Shown here: positions 29,135 through 37,997 of the stretch, one piece after another
How positions within the stretch are numbered: the stretch's first letter is position 1
Layout: each line of letters starts with the position of its first letter
The notes under the pieces: model-generated
Database searches by the model: none
Seen by the model: the letters and a program-made list of their open reading frames with translations, nothing else
Told to the model about the DNA's origin: nothing
Assembly (NCBI RefSeq): GCF_025949695.1
Contig: NZ_JAPDFL010000001.1
Coordinates: 2,235,501-2,299,500, forward strand
DNA: 64,000 bases
From: Pararhodobacter zhoushanensis
Lineage (GTDB): Bacteria; Pseudomonadota; Alphaproteobacteria; Rhodobacterales; Rhodobacteraceae
Direction of reading: 5' to 3'
Translations under genes and position numbers: made by a program

Positions 29135-29152
29135 GCCACGGAGGACCCTACC

Positions 29153-30985
29153 ATGACAGAATCACCGCTTCGCTCGGTTGAGCTATGGAATCCCGACGTC
29201 GACTGGGAGCGCCGGAATGACGGCTCGATCCTGGTCTGGCAAAACGGCAAGCTCGGCGATTATCCCGCGCGCCTGTCCGACCGCATCAAGCATTGGGCCA
29301 AAGAACGCCCCGACACCCCTTGGATGGCCGAGCGCGACGCCGCCGGTGTCTGGCAGCGTGTCACCTTTGCGCAGTTGCTGACGCATATCCGGTCCATTGG
29401 TCAAGCCCTGCTGGACATGGGCCTGTCGACCGACCGGCCGCTGGTCATTCTCTCGGGGAATTCGACCCAACACGCGCTGATCGCGCTGGGTGCGCAATAC
29501 GCGGGCATCCCGTCAGCGGCCATCGCGCCCGCCTATTCACTGGTCGCCGGCGAGTTCGGCAAGCTTGACGCCGTGCGCGATCAGATCACGCCGGGTGCGG
29601 TTTTCGTGCAGGATACCGGCCCCTTTGGCCGTGCAATCGAGGCGGTGTTCGCCGATCTGCCGGTGCTGGGTGTCTCGGGCGACGGCCTTGCGATGAGCTG
29701 GGACGCGCTGCTTGCCACCCCGGCCACTGCCGCGGTGGACAAGGCCAACGCGGCCACCGGTCCCGACACGATTGCGAAATTCCTGTTCACCTCGGGCACC
29801 ACGGGGTCGCCCAAGGCGGTGATCCAGACCCAGCGCATGATGTGCGTGAACATGGAGCAGATGACCGATTGCTACGCCTATCTGCGCACCGAGCCGCCGG
29901 TCATTCTGGACTGGTCGCCGTGGAACCACGTTGCCGGCGGCAACCTGTGCTTCAATACGGCGATCTATAACGGCGGCACCTTCCACATCGACGGCGGTCG
30001 CCCGACGCGTGACATGATGGCAAACACCATCCGCGACATCCGCGAGATCAAGCCGAACTGGTACTGGAACGTCCCCTTCGGCTACGAGATGCTGGTCGAG
30101 GCGATGGATGCCGACCCGTCGCTGGCCGATGCTTTCTTCAAGAACCTCAAGCTCAAGTACTATGCGGGCGCGGCGATGGCCCAGCACACCTGGGATGCGC
30201 TGGAACGGCTGGCGGAGAAGTCCACCGGCGAGCGCGTGCTGCTGGCAACGGGCCTTGGCTCGACTGAAACCGCACCGTTTGCGCTGTTCAACACCGATCC
30301 TGAGGCCCCGGCGGGCTGCATCGGTGTCCCGGCCAAAGAGATCATCCTCAAGCTGGTCCCGGTCGAGGGCAAATGGGAGGCCCGTGTCAAAGGGCCGAAC
30401 GTGACGCCGGGCTACTGGCGCAACGAAAAGCTGACCGCCGAAGCCTTTGACGAGGAAGGCTTCTATTGTCTGGGCGACGCGCTCAAGTTCGTCGACGAGT
30501 CTGACCCGTCCAAGGGTTTCTTCTTTGACGGGCGCGTGGCCGAGAACTTCAAGCTGTCCACCGGCACCTGGGTCGGCGTCGGCGCGCTGCGCGCCAAGCT
30601 GACCGATGCGCTGGGTGGGCTGATGCGCGACGCGGTGATCGTCGGCGAGGGCGAGGATTACCTCGGCGCGTTGCTGGTCCCGTTCCGCCCGGCCATCGAG
30701 AAGCTGGTGCCGGGGGGCGAGGGCATGTCCGACGCCGAACTCTGCCGCCATCCGGTGCTGACCGAGGCACTGGCCGAGAAGCTTGCGGCCTATAACGCCA
30801 CCGCCACCGGCTCGTCGCTGCGCGTGCCGCGGGTGATCGTGATGGACGAGGCGCTGAACATGGACCGCGGTGAAGTGACCGACAAAGGCTCGGTCAACCA
30901 GCGCGCCGTGCGTGCCAACCGCGCCGAGCTGGTTGCCGATATCTATGCGGGCAGCAAACGCGTTATTCTGGGCAAGAAGGGCTGA
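29153..30985 (+). CDS. fcs: Feruloyl-CoA / hydroxycinnamoyl-CoA synthase
   Basis: ATP-dependent acid-CoA ligase of 610 residues (ANL superfamily). The P-loop-like motif is FLFTSGTTGSPKAVIQTQRMM, and later GLGSTETAPFA, the YCLGDA A8 region and DGRVAENFKLSTGTWV follow. GDYPARLSDRIKHWA near the N-terminus and the FKLSTGTWV form are typical of feruloyl-CoA synthases. The start is the ATG at 29153 with GGAGGACC upstream; an ATG at 29114 lies in the operator. It would activate ferulate, coumarate or caffeate for side-chain removal by the neighbouring crotonase, SDR and hydrolase. Confidence 0.88.
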   Translation: MTESPLRSVELWNPDVDWERRNDGSILVWQNGKLGDYPARLSDRIKHWAKERPDTPWMAERDAAGVWQRVTFAQLLTHIRSIGQALLDMGLSTDRPLVILSGNSTQHALIALGAQYAGIPSAAIAPAYSLVAGEFGKLDAVRDQITPGAVFVQDTGPFGRAIEAVFADLPVLGVSGDGLAMSWDALLATPATAAVDKANAATGPDTIAKFLFTSGTTGSPKAVIQTQRMMCVNMEQMTDCYAYLRTEPPVILDWSPWNHVAGGNLCFNTAIYNGGTFHIDGGRPTRDMMANTIRDIREIKPNWYWNVPFGYEMLVEAMDADPSLADAFFKNLKLKYYAGAAMAQHTWDALERLAEKSTGERVLLATGLGSTETAPFALFNTDPEAPAGCIGVPAKEIILKLVPVEGKWEARVKGPNVTPGYWRNEKLTAEAFDEEGFYCLGDALKFVDESDPSKGFFFDGRVAENFKLSTGTWVGVGALRAKLTDALGGLMRDAVIVGEGEDYLGALLVPFRPAIEKLVPGGEGMSDAELCRHPVLTEALAEKLAAYNATATGSSLRVPRVIVMDEALNMDRGEVTDKGSVNQRAVRANRAELVADIYAGSKRVILGKKG

Positions 30986-30988
30986 GCG

Positions 30989-31750
30989 ATGCAGATTGAC
31001 GGATGTTCGGTTCTGGTCACCGGCGCAGGGTCGGGGCTGGGCGAAGCAACGGCCCGCATGCTGGCTGCGCGCGGGGCCAAGGTCGCGATCCTGGACCGCG
31101 ATCTGGCCAAGGCGCAGATGGTGGCCGGTGAGATCGGCGGGGTTGCCGTCGGCGGGGATGTGACCGCGGAAGGCGACGTGAACGCTGCGCTGGATGCGGC
31201 GACCTCGGCGCATGGCATTCCGCGCATCGTGGTGAACTGCGCGGGCATCGGCACTGCCGGGCGTGTGCTGGGCCGCGAGGGGCCGCTGGCGCTCGAGGCG
31301 TTCCAGCGCACGATCAACGTGAACCTGGTGGGCACGTTTAACGTAATGCGTCTGGCGGTCGCGCGCATGGCGCAGGCTGAACCGCTTGACGATGGCGAGC
31401 GCGGCGTGGTGATCAACACCGCGTCCGTTGCAGCGTTTGACGGACAGATCGGGCAGGCGGCCTATGCGGCGTCCAAGGGCGGTATCGTTGCGATGTCCCT
31501 GCCTGTCGCGCGCGAGCTGGCGCGGGTCGGCGTGCGTGTCAACGTGGTGGCCCCGGGGATTTTCCTGACCCCGCTGCTCTATACCCTGCCTGAAGAGGCG
31601 CAAAAGGCGCTGGCGGCGGATATCCCCTTTCCGCAGCGGCTGGGCGATCCGGCGGAATTCGCCGATACCGTCTGCTTCATGGCCACCAATCGCTACATCA
31701 ACGGCGAATGCGTGCGGCTGGATGGCTCGGCGCGTCTGAAGGCCAAGTAA
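30989..31750 (+). CDS. SDR, 3-hydroxyacyl-CoA dehydrogenase type
   Basis: Short-chain dehydrogenase of 253 residues with the NAD site VLVTGAGSGLGEATARML, the D at 41 (ILDRD) favouring NAD+, NCAGIG, and the catalytic Ser/YxxxK in INTASVAAFDGQIGQAAYAASKGG. It resembles type-II 3-hydroxyacyl-CoA dehydrogenases (HSD10-like). Three bases separate it from the ligase stop. The expected reaction is oxidation of the 3-hydroxy-3-arylpropanoyl-CoA from the crotonase to the beta-ketoacyl-CoA, equivalent to CouN. Confidence 0.88.
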   Translation: MQIDGCSVLVTGAGSGLGEATARMLAARGAKVAILDRDLAKAQMVAGEIGGVAVGGDVTAEGDVNAALDAATSAHGIPRIVVNCAGIGTAGRVLGREGPLALEAFQRTINVNLVGTFNVMRLAVARMAQAEPLDDGERGVVINTASVAAFDGQIGQAAYAASKGGIVAMSLPVARELARVGVRVNVVAPGIFLTPLLYTLPEEAQKALAADIPFPQRLGDPAEFADTVCFMATNRYINGECVRLDGSARLKAK

Positions 31751-31778
31751 GGCCGCAGGGTCGGAAGAGTGGCGAAAC

Positions 31779-31935
31779 CCGGGAGGGTTTTCCACCCTCC
31801 CGGACCCTCCCGGAGGATATTTTCAGACAGAAAATGAGGCGCGGTTAACGAAAGCTTAACGCGCCTCTTTGCTCTTCAAGTATCCTCGGGGGGTGAATTC
31901 GCTGCAAGCGAAGAGGGGGGCTGAAGGCCCCCTTG
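31779..31935 (+). repeat. Double-hairpin intergenic repeat, copy 5 (both halves)
   Basis: A 9-bp stem CCGGGAGGG with CCCTCCCGG (31779-31787 with 31795-31803), the core GGATATTTTCAGACAG, AAAATG, an inner perfect inverted repeat (GAGGCGCG with CGCGCCTC, 31836-31867) around GTTAACG, the inverted half-core AAGTATCCTCGGGGGGTGAA and a final stem at about 31909-31935. It lies 28 bases after the SDR stop. Confidence 0.78.
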
Positions 31936-31981
31936 CTGCGTTGCCGGCGGCGCGGCAACACGGGGTTTGCGTGTTGCGGCA

Positions 31982-32005
31982 AAATGTATACATTTACTGT
32001 ATACA
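31982..32005. promoter_or_regulatory. Tandem TGTATACA palindromes upstream of the GntR gene
   Basis: AAATGTATACATTT at 31982-31995 is a perfect 14-bp palindrome, and a second TGTATACA lies at 31998-32005. They end 11 bases before the GntR start, as expected for an autoregulatory operator of a FadR-type GntR protein. Confidence 0.7.
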
Positions 32006-32016
32006 TGGGAGGGTTC

Positions 32017-32763
32017 ATGTCCGAATCGAAAAGCGTCAACCTGACCAAACGGGCGACCTATGAGTTGCGCCAGCGGATCATACACGGCGGATTGCCCGGT
32101 GGCACGCGGCTTTATGAGGTCGCCCTGTCCGAAGAATTGCAGATCTCGCGCACGCCCGTGCGGGAGGCGATGTCACGGCTGGCCGAAGAAGGTTTGCTGG
32201 AGCGCGCGCCGGGTGGCGGGTTTCAGGTGCGCTCGTTCAGCCTGCGCGATGTGACCGATGCCATCGAGCTGCGCGGCGTGCTTGAAGGTACCGCAGCGCG
32301 GCTGGCGGCGGAGCAGGGGGTTGAGCCGGCGCGATTGGTGGCGATCAAGGCGTTGCTCGACAGGCTGGACGGCTGCTTTGCGCCGGGTGGCGCGACGGGG
32401 CAGGAGCAGATCGATTTTGACGCCTATAGCGAGCTGAACGCGCTGTTTCATCAGCGTCTTTCCGAATTATGCGCCAGTCCGGTCATCCTGCGCGAGCTTG
32501 AGCGCGTTGTGTCGCTGCCCTTTGCGTCGCCCTCGGCCTTTGTGCTGGGACAGGCGGATGCTGCGCGCTCGAACCGCTCGCTGGCATTGGCGCAGGCGCA
32601 GCACCGCGCGCTGGTGCAGGCGATCGAGCAGCGCGAAGGCGCGCGGGCCGAGTTCATCGCGCGCGAACACGCAAGGATCGCGCGGGGCAACCTGGAGGCC
32701 AGTTTCGTTTCCGACCCGCAGGCGCCCGATTGCGTGCCGGGTATGGCGCTGATCACGCGCTGA
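32017..32763 (+). CDS. GntR-family (FCD) transcriptional regulator
   Basis: A 248-residue regulator with an N-terminal winged helix (LTKRATYELRQRIIHGGLPGGTRLYEVALSEELQISRTPVREAMSRLAEEGLL) and an all-helical FCD effector domain (DVTDAIELRGVLEGTAARLAA, FHQRLSEL, HRALVQAIEQREGARA). GGAGGG precedes the ATG at 32017. The same TGTATACA site appears in front of this gene and in front of the O-demethylase gene, so it probably controls O-demethylation and itself. A VanR-like role is plausible but the inducer is unknown. Confidence 0.9.
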   Translation: MSESKSVNLTKRATYELRQRIIHGGLPGGTRLYEVALSEELQISRTPVREAMSRLAEEGLLERAPGGGFQVRSFSLRDVTDAIELRGVLEGTAARLAAEQGVEPARLVAIKALLDRLDGCFAPGGATGQEQIDFDAYSELNALFHQRLSELCASPVILRELERVVSLPFASPSAFVLGQADAARSNRSLALAQAQHRALVQAIEQREGARAEFIAREHARIARGNLEASFVSDPQAPDCVPGMALITR

Positions 32764-32857
32764 CACCCGTTGATGCATACACGGTTTGTGTAAAATCGGT
32801 CAAAACTGGCCGGTGAGGGGCGAATTTACTTGCATCCAGCCAGCCTTCTGAGCATGT

Positions 32858-32865
32858 TGTATACA
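32858..32865. promoter_or_regulatory. TGTATACA site upstream of the O-demethylase gene
   Basis: A perfect 8-bp palindrome 25 bases before the O-demethylase start, identical to the two sites ahead of the adjacent GntR gene. Confidence 0.55.
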
Positions 32866-32890
32866 TTCTTGCCTTGGGAGGAGAATCGAA

Positions 32891-34306
32891 ATGGTTGCAA
32901 CCAGCCTTGAAGCCCTGATCGCACAAAACAATGGTGACCCCGTCACCATGCTGCGCAATTCGAAAATTGGCATGTATGTTTATCCGGTCGTCGCACCGGA
33001 ATTCAGCAACTGGCGTGTAGAACAGGAAGCCTGGCGCAAGTCGGCCGTGCTGTTTGACCAGTCGCACCACATGGACGAGCTGATCGTCGAGGGCCCGCAG
33101 GCCACCGAGTTCCTGGCTCACCACGGGATCAACGCATTCCACAACTTCGGCCTGAACCGTGCCAAGCACTACGTTCCGGTCACCCCCGCTGGTCACGTGA
33201 TCGGCGACCACATCATTTTCCGCGAGCGCGAAGACAAGTACATCCTGGTGGGCCGCGCGCCGACCTCGAACTGGCTGATGTTCTGCGCCTCGTACGGCAA
33301 CTGGAACGTGCGCATCCGCTACGACCCGCGCTCGAACAGCCGCCCCGAGGGTGAGCGCGTTCTGCGCGAGCATTACCGCTTCCAGATCCAGGGCCCTGAC
33401 GCCGGTGCGATCTTCGAGAAGATGAACGGCGGTCCGATCCCGGACATCAAGTTCTTCCACGTCGAGTGGATCAACATCGGTTCCAAAAAGGTGCAGGCGC
33501 TGCGTCACGGCATGTCCGGCGCGCCGGGTCTGGAAATCTGGGGTCCGTACAAGGACAAGGATTACATCCACTCGACCGTCATGCAGGCTGCGCGCGACGC
33601 CGGTGTGAACCTGGTTCAGTGCGGTAGCCGTGCGTATTCGACCAACACGCTGGAATCCGGCTGGATTCCGTCGCCGCTGCCGGGCATCTACACCGGTGAT
33701 GGCATGACCAAAGCCTACCGCGAATGGCTGGGCGCTGACATGTACGAGTCGGCCGGTGCCATCGGTGGTTCGTTTGTTTCGGACAACATCGAAGACTACT
33801 ACGTCAACCCGTTCGAAGTTGGCTATGACTTCTACATCGGCTGGAAGAAAGACGACTTCATCGGCAAGGCCGCTCTGGAGAAAATCAAGGCCGAAGGTCC
33901 GAAGCGCAAGAAAGTCACGTTCGAGTGGAACCGTGACGATGTGCTGAAAGTCATCGCCTCGTCCTTCGAGCAGGGCACGCCCTACAAGTGGATCGACTTC
34001 CCGCAGCCGAACTACGCGTCGTCCTCGGCCGACCGCGTCGAGCGTGATGGCAAGATGGTCGGCATGTCGATGTTCAACGGCTACTCGTTCAACGAGCGTT
34101 GCCTGCTGAGCCTTGGCGTGGTGAGCACCGATGTCGAAATCGGCGACGTGCTGACCCTGAAATGGGGTGAGCCCGAGACCACCGGCAAGACCTCGACCGA
34201 AGCGCACAAGCAAGCCGAGATCCGCGTTCGTGTCTCGCCGACGCCGTATGCGGCTGAAGCGCGCACCTCGTACGCCGACAGCTGGCGGACCCGCACCAAC
34301 GGGTGA
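32891..34306 (+). CDS. Tetrahydrofolate-dependent aromatic O-demethylase, LigM/DesA-like
   Basis: GcvT-fold aminomethyltransferase-family protein of 471 residues, the length of LigM. The opening (MLRNSKIGMYVYPVVAPEFSNWRVEQ, AWRKSAVLFDQSHHMDEL) and later segments (LRHGMSGAPGLEIWGP, NTLESGWIPSPLPGIYTGD, SGAIGGSFVSDNIEDYYVNP) match the vanillate/syringate demethylases of Sphingobium SYK-6. They move the O-methyl group to tetrahydrofolate. It is not DmdA: the VVAPEFSNWR and HHM segments are specific to the LigM group. GGGAGGAG precedes the ATG. A MetF-like gene 4 kb downstream could process methyl-THF. Codon use is notably biased, as in a highly expressed gene. Confidence 0.87.
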   Translation: MVATSLEALIAQNNGDPVTMLRNSKIGMYVYPVVAPEFSNWRVEQEAWRKSAVLFDQSHHMDELIVEGPQATEFLAHHGINAFHNFGLNRAKHYVPVTPAGHVIGDHIIFREREDKYILVGRAPTSNWLMFCASYGNWNVRIRYDPRSNSRPEGERVLREHYRFQIQGPDAGAIFEKMNGGPIPDIKFFHVEWINIGSKKVQALRHGMSGAPGLEIWGPYKDKDYIHSTVMQAARDAGVNLVQCGSRAYSTNTLESGWIPSPLPGIYTGDGMTKAYREWLGADMYESAGAIGGSFVSDNIEDYYVNPFEVGYDFYIGWKKDDFIGKAALEKIKAEGPKRKKVTFEWNRDDVLKVIASSFEQGTPYKWIDFPQPNYASSSADRVERDGKMVGMSMFNGYSFNERCLLSLGVVSTDVEIGDVLTLKWGEPETTGKTSTEAHKQAEIRVRVSPTPYAAEARTSYADSWRTRTNG

Positions 34307-34317
34307 TACGATGTCTG

Positions 34318-34346
34318 GGCGGCGCCGGTGCAAACCGTGCGCCGCC
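34318..34346 (+). terminator. Hairpin after the O-demethylase gene
   Basis: GGCGGCGC (34318-34325) and GCGCCGCC (34339-34346) form a perfect 8-bp stem 12 bases after the stop. No T-run follows, so termination may be partial. The next gene has its own 150-base leader. Confidence 0.5.
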
Positions 34347-34501
34347 TGAACCTTCGGGCCCGGGCCTGTGGGGTGATTATAGCCGCTCCTTATGATGGGA
34401 TCAGCGAAATCCATTTTAACGCGCGGTGTTCTTGGTCATAGTAGGTCCGGTCGAATGTAAGCGATCCGGGGCGTCGCGCCCCGAACCTTGGGAGGACTAC
34501 C

Positions 34502-35491
34502 ATGCTCAATTTCACAACCCTTCGCGCCGCTGGCGCGGTGGCTGCCACGGCTGCCGTTCTGGCCGCGCCCGCCGGTGCCACGACGCTGCGCTTCGCCCAC
34601 TGGGTGCCGCCGCAGCACACGCTGACCGCCTCGACCATCCAGCCGCTGATTGACGCCACTGCCGCCTCGGGCCTGGAAATCCAGGTGTACCCCGGTGGCG
34701 AGTTGGGCGCCGGTCCGCTGGAGCAATATGTGCGCGCTGTGACCGGTGCTGCGGATATCGTCTGGGGGCTGCAAGGCTACACCTCGACCCAATTCCCCCG
34801 CACGATGATCTCGGAACTGCCGGGCGCTGTGCCTGAGGGCATGCATGGCTATGACATGCTGTGGAATGCCTATGAGGCGGGCCAGCTGGCCAACGAGTTC
34901 CCGGGCACCGTGCCGCTGGCGCTGTGGCTGTCCGAGCCCAACGTGTTCATCATGCGCGACCACGACATCCGCACCCCGGCTGATCTGGCTGGTCTGAAGA
35001 TCCGTGTGTCGGGGTCGGCTGCCGCGGCTGCCGTTGAATCGCTGGGCGCAACCCCGGTGCAGATGCCGGCGGGCGAGATCTATAACTCGCTGCAAACCGG
35101 CCTGATCGACGGCGTGATCACCGGGGCCTCGGCCATCGGCGATTTCCGTCTGGACGAAGTTGCCAACAGCTACACGCTGGGTGCGCCGCTGGGTCACATC
35201 TCGTTCTACGTGGTGATGAACCAGGGCGCCTATGACAGCCTGTCGGACGAAGAGCGTACCGCGCTGGACTCGATTGCTGGTCGCGAACTGTCGGCCTCGG
35301 CCGAAGCGGGCTGGTATGCCCGCGCCGATCAGGTGATCGGCCAGATCACCGATGCCGGTGACAACACGGTCTACACGCTGACCGACGAAGAAGCCGCTGC
35401 CTTCAGCGCGCTGACCTTCCCGGTGCGTGACACGGTCGTTGGGTCGATCGATGGCGGCGCGGACGTCCTGAACACCATGCAGGGCATGTAA
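34502..35491 (+). CDS. TRAP transporter substrate-binding protein (DctP type), system 2
   Basis: Periplasmic receptor of 329 residues with a signal peptide (MLNFTTLRAAGAVAATAAVLAAPAGA, before TTLRFAHWVPPQH). DLAGLKIRVSGSAAAAAVESLGATPVQMPAGEIYNSLQTGLIDG is the DctP core with the carboxylate-binding Arg in KIRV. GGGAGGACTACC precedes the ATG. Neighbours (LigM-like upstream, MetF-like downstream) suggest a methoxylated aromatic acid. Confidence 0.94.
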   Translation: MLNFTTLRAAGAVAATAAVLAAPAGATTLRFAHWVPPQHTLTASTIQPLIDATAASGLEIQVYPGGELGAGPLEQYVRAVTGAADIVWGLQGYTSTQFPRTMISELPGAVPEGMHGYDMLWNAYEAGQLANEFPGTVPLALWLSEPNVFIMRDHDIRTPADLAGLKIRVSGSAAAAAVESLGATPVQMPAGEIYNSLQTGLIDGVITGASAIGDFRLDEVANSYTLGAPLGHISFYVVMNQGAYDSLSDEERTALDSIAGRELSASAEAGWYARADQVIGQITDAGDNTVYTLTDEEAAAFSALTFPVRDTVVGSIDGGADVLNTMQGM

Positions 35492-35492
35492 C

Positions 35493-36002
35493 GTGCTTCG
35501 TACTCTCGATACGTTTGCGGGCAGGGTTATCGCCCTGGCCGCAGTCCTCGGCACCCTCGGCCTTTTGGCCGAGGTTGTCGTGATCCTGATCGACGTGATC
35601 GGGCGCTATTTCGGCTCGCCGCTGCGCGGCGCGCAAGACGTGACGCAAATGGCCATGGTGGTGCTGGTGTTCGGCGGCATGGCGCTGTGCGACCGTCAGG
35701 GCGGCCATATCGCCGTGGATCTGTTCGAGCGGTCCTTTCCCGCCTGGCTGAACAAGCTGACCGACATTGTGGCGGCGGTGCTGGGTGCAATGGTCTTTGG
35801 CCTGATCGCCTGGAACATGTGGAAGTCGGCGTCGATCTCGCAGATGCTGAATCTGTCGACCAATATCATCAATCTGCCCAAGGACTGGTTCCAGTATTAC
35901 GTGGTTGTGTGCTGCGTGATCACCGCTGCGGGCATGACTCTGCGCGCCGTCTACCTGAGCCTTGGTGGTTCGGTAACGCGACCGGAAGGTTATAATTCAT
36001 GA
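35493..36002 (+). CDS. TRAP transporter small permease (DctQ type), system 2
   Basis: A 169-residue protein with four hydrophobic segments, including VVVILIDVIGRYFGSPLRGAQDVTQMAMVVLVFGGMALCDRQGGHIAVDLFERSFP, which is characteristic of DctQ. The start is GTG at 35493, one base after the dctP stop. Its last four bases overlap the dctM ATG. Confidence 0.88.
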   Translation: MLRTLDTFAGRVIALAAVLGTLGLLAEVVVILIDVIGRYFGSPLRGAQDVTQMAMVVLVFGGMALCDRQGGHIAVDLFERSFPAWLNKLTDIVAAVLGAMVFGLIAWNMWKSASISQMLNLSTNIINLPKDWFQYYVVVCCVITAAGMTLRAVYLSLGGSVTRPEGYNS

Positions 36003-37302
36003 GCGATTTCGGTATCGGCGTCACCGGGGTGGTCATTCTTTTCGCCCTGCTCGCCCTGCGCGTGCCCGTCGCCTTTGCGATGTTCGCGGTAGGTTTTGTC
36101 GGCATTGCGATCCTCAACAGTGTCAACGCTGCCATGGTGTCGATGGCGTCGGAAAGCTTCACACTGGCCTCGTCGCCGGAACTGGTCGTGGTGCCGCTGT
36201 TCATCCTGATGGGCAATGTCGCGACCGAGACCGGGATGAGCCGCAAGCTCTATGACGCGGCCTATGCGATGATCGGCTCGGTGCGCGGTGGTCTGGCCTC
36301 GGCCACGATCATCGGCTGCGGCGGGTTTGCCGCGCTGTCGGGTTCGTCGGTGGCCTCGGCGCTGACGATGGGCAAGGTCTCGCTGGGCGAGATGGAGCGT
36401 TTTGGCTACGACCCGCGCCTGAGCACCGGTGCCGTCGCTGCGGGCGGTACGCTGGGCATCCTGATCCCGCCCTCGACCGGGTTCGTGATCTACGCGATCC
36501 TGACGCAGGAATCCATCGGACGGCTGTTTCTGGCCGGGGTGTTCCCGGGCCTGCTGCTTTTGCTGATGTTCGTGCTTACGGCCACGGTGATCTGCTGGAT
36601 CAATCCGGCCATGGGCCCGGCCGGTCCGCGCACCTCGGTGAATGAGAAGCTGCGCGCGATGGTCGGGGCGCTGCCGATCCTCAGCGTCATCGTGCTGACC
36701 ATTGGCGGCATCTACACCGGCATCTTTTCACCCGTTGAAGCCTCGGCTGTCGGGGCAGGGATGATCATCATTATCGGCCTGCTGGCCCGGACGCTGACGC
36801 TGCAAGCCTTCTGGGCTGCGGCAAAAAGCTCGGTCACCACCACGGCGACGGTCATGCTGATCCTGATCGCCGCGCATATGATCAACCCGTTCCTGGCGCT
36901 CAGCCATATCCCGCAGGAACTGGGGACGTTCCTGACCGAACTGAGCCTGCCGCCGATGGCGATTCTGGCGCTGATCCTGTGCTGCTACCTCATTCTGGGG
37001 TGCTTCCTGGAAGGTTTCGCCATGCTCGTGCTGACCATGCCGATCTTCTTCCCGATCATCCAGCAACTGGGCTTTGACCCGATCTGGTTTGGTGTGCTGG
37101 TCGTGCTGACGCTGGAAATGGGCCTGATCTCGCCCCCGTCGGGGTCAACGTGTTCATCGTGAAGTCGGTGGCACCGCATGTGCCCTTGGGCACGATCTTT
37201 CGCGGGGTCATGCCGTTCTGGTTTGCGATGATCATCACGCTGATCCTGTTGGTGATCTTCCCGCAGATCTCGCTTCTCTTGCCTAACACGATGATCAACT
37301 GA
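35999..37302 (+). pseudogene. TRAP transporter large permease (DctM type), system 2, frameshifted
   Basis: The frame begins MSDFGIGVTGVVILFALLALRVPVAF and shows DctM motifs (GFAALSGSSVASALTMGKVSLGEM, GGTLGILIPPSTGFVIYA). At LISPP the frame shifts: the sequence at 37136-37141 reads CCGTCG where CCGGTCGGG is expected, so one G is missing after 37138. The uncorrected frame stops at 37162 after PPSGSTCSS. With the base restored it continues PPVGVNVFIVKSVAPHVPLGTIFRGVMPFWF and ends at 37302, three bases before the next start. Either a sequencing error or a recent lesion; the truncation would remove the last membrane segment. Confidence 0.85.
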
Positions 37303-37304
37303 CC

Positions 37305-37985
37305 ATGACAACGACGCTTCTGATCCCCGGCCTTTTGTGTGACGCCTACTGCTGGGAGCCGGTTCTTGAACGGCTCCCGGCGCAGGTGGCCAATCTGTCC
37401 ACGCAGGACAGTCTCACCGAGATGGCGCGGGATCTGCTGGCGCAAAACCCCGGCCCCCTGCGGGTGGCCGGGCATTCGATGGGGGCCCGCGTCGCGATCG
37501 AGATGGCGCGGCAGGCGCCCGGGCGGATCGAAAAGCTGGCCCTGCTGGACACCGGCATCCATCCGCTGAAACCCGGCGAGCCTGCGAGCCGCGCCGAAAT
37601 CGTGAAATTCGCCTATGACCACGGCATGCAGGCGCTGGCTGACCGCTGGCTGCCGCCGATGGTCTGGACCGGCAACCAGACGAACGCAGCCCTGATGGCG
37701 GATCTGACCGCCATGGTGCTGCGCATGGATCCCGACCTGCACGCCCGCCAGATCAAGGCGCTGGTCGAGCGGCCGGATGCAACCCCGGCAATGGCGCAGA
37801 TCACCTGCCCGGTGCTGCTGATGGTTGGCCGCCATGACCAATGGTCGCCGGTCTCGCAGCACGAGGACATGCTGGCGCTGTTGCCGGATGCACGGCTGGA
37901 CATCATCGAAGACGCGGGCCATTTCGCCCCGGTCGAGCGGCCCGATGCGGTTGCGGACCGGCTGGTCCCCTTCCTGCGCGACTGA
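37305..37985 (+). CDS. Alpha/beta hydrolase
   Basis: A 226-residue serine hydrolase-fold protein. The nucleophile elbow is GHSMGARVAIE (Ser ~58), the acid lies in VGRHDQWSPV and the His in DAGHFAPVE. The small cap and N-terminal LLIPGLLCDAYCWEPVL are typical of ester or carboxy-lactone hydrolases. It begins two bases after the corrected dctM stop and is followed by a YciI-like gene, so it is in the TRAP operon; an aromatic ester or lactone could be the substrate, but nothing in the sequence decides this. Confidence 0.85.
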   Translation: MTTTLLIPGLLCDAYCWEPVLERLPAQVANLSTQDSLTEMARDLLAQNPGPLRVAGHSMGARVAIEMARQAPGRIEKLALLDTGIHPLKPGEPASRAEIVKFAYDHGMQALADRWLPPMVWTGNQTNAALMADLTAMVLRMDPDLHARQIKALVERPDATPAMAQITCPVLLMVGRHDQWSPVSQHEDMLALLPDARLDIIEDAGHFAPVERPDAVADRLVPFLRD

Positions 37986-37997
37986 CGGAGAGCGCTC

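Noticed and set aside
29537..31795. A 752-codon open frame on the minus strand across fcs and the SDR gene
   Set aside because: It lies opposite two well-recognised genes, is rich in Arg/His/Gln as expected for an antisense shadow of GC-rich coding DNA, and has no recognisable domain.
32891..34306. DmdA (DMSP demethylase) assignment
   Set aside because: Same fold, and roseobacters often have DmdA, but the VYPVVAPEFSNWR and SAVLFDQSHHM segments and the length match the LigM/DesA group.
35999..37302. Programmed frameshift in dctM
   Set aside because: No slippery heptamer with downstream structure is evident, and similar genes in the same window (systems 1 and 3) are unbroken.
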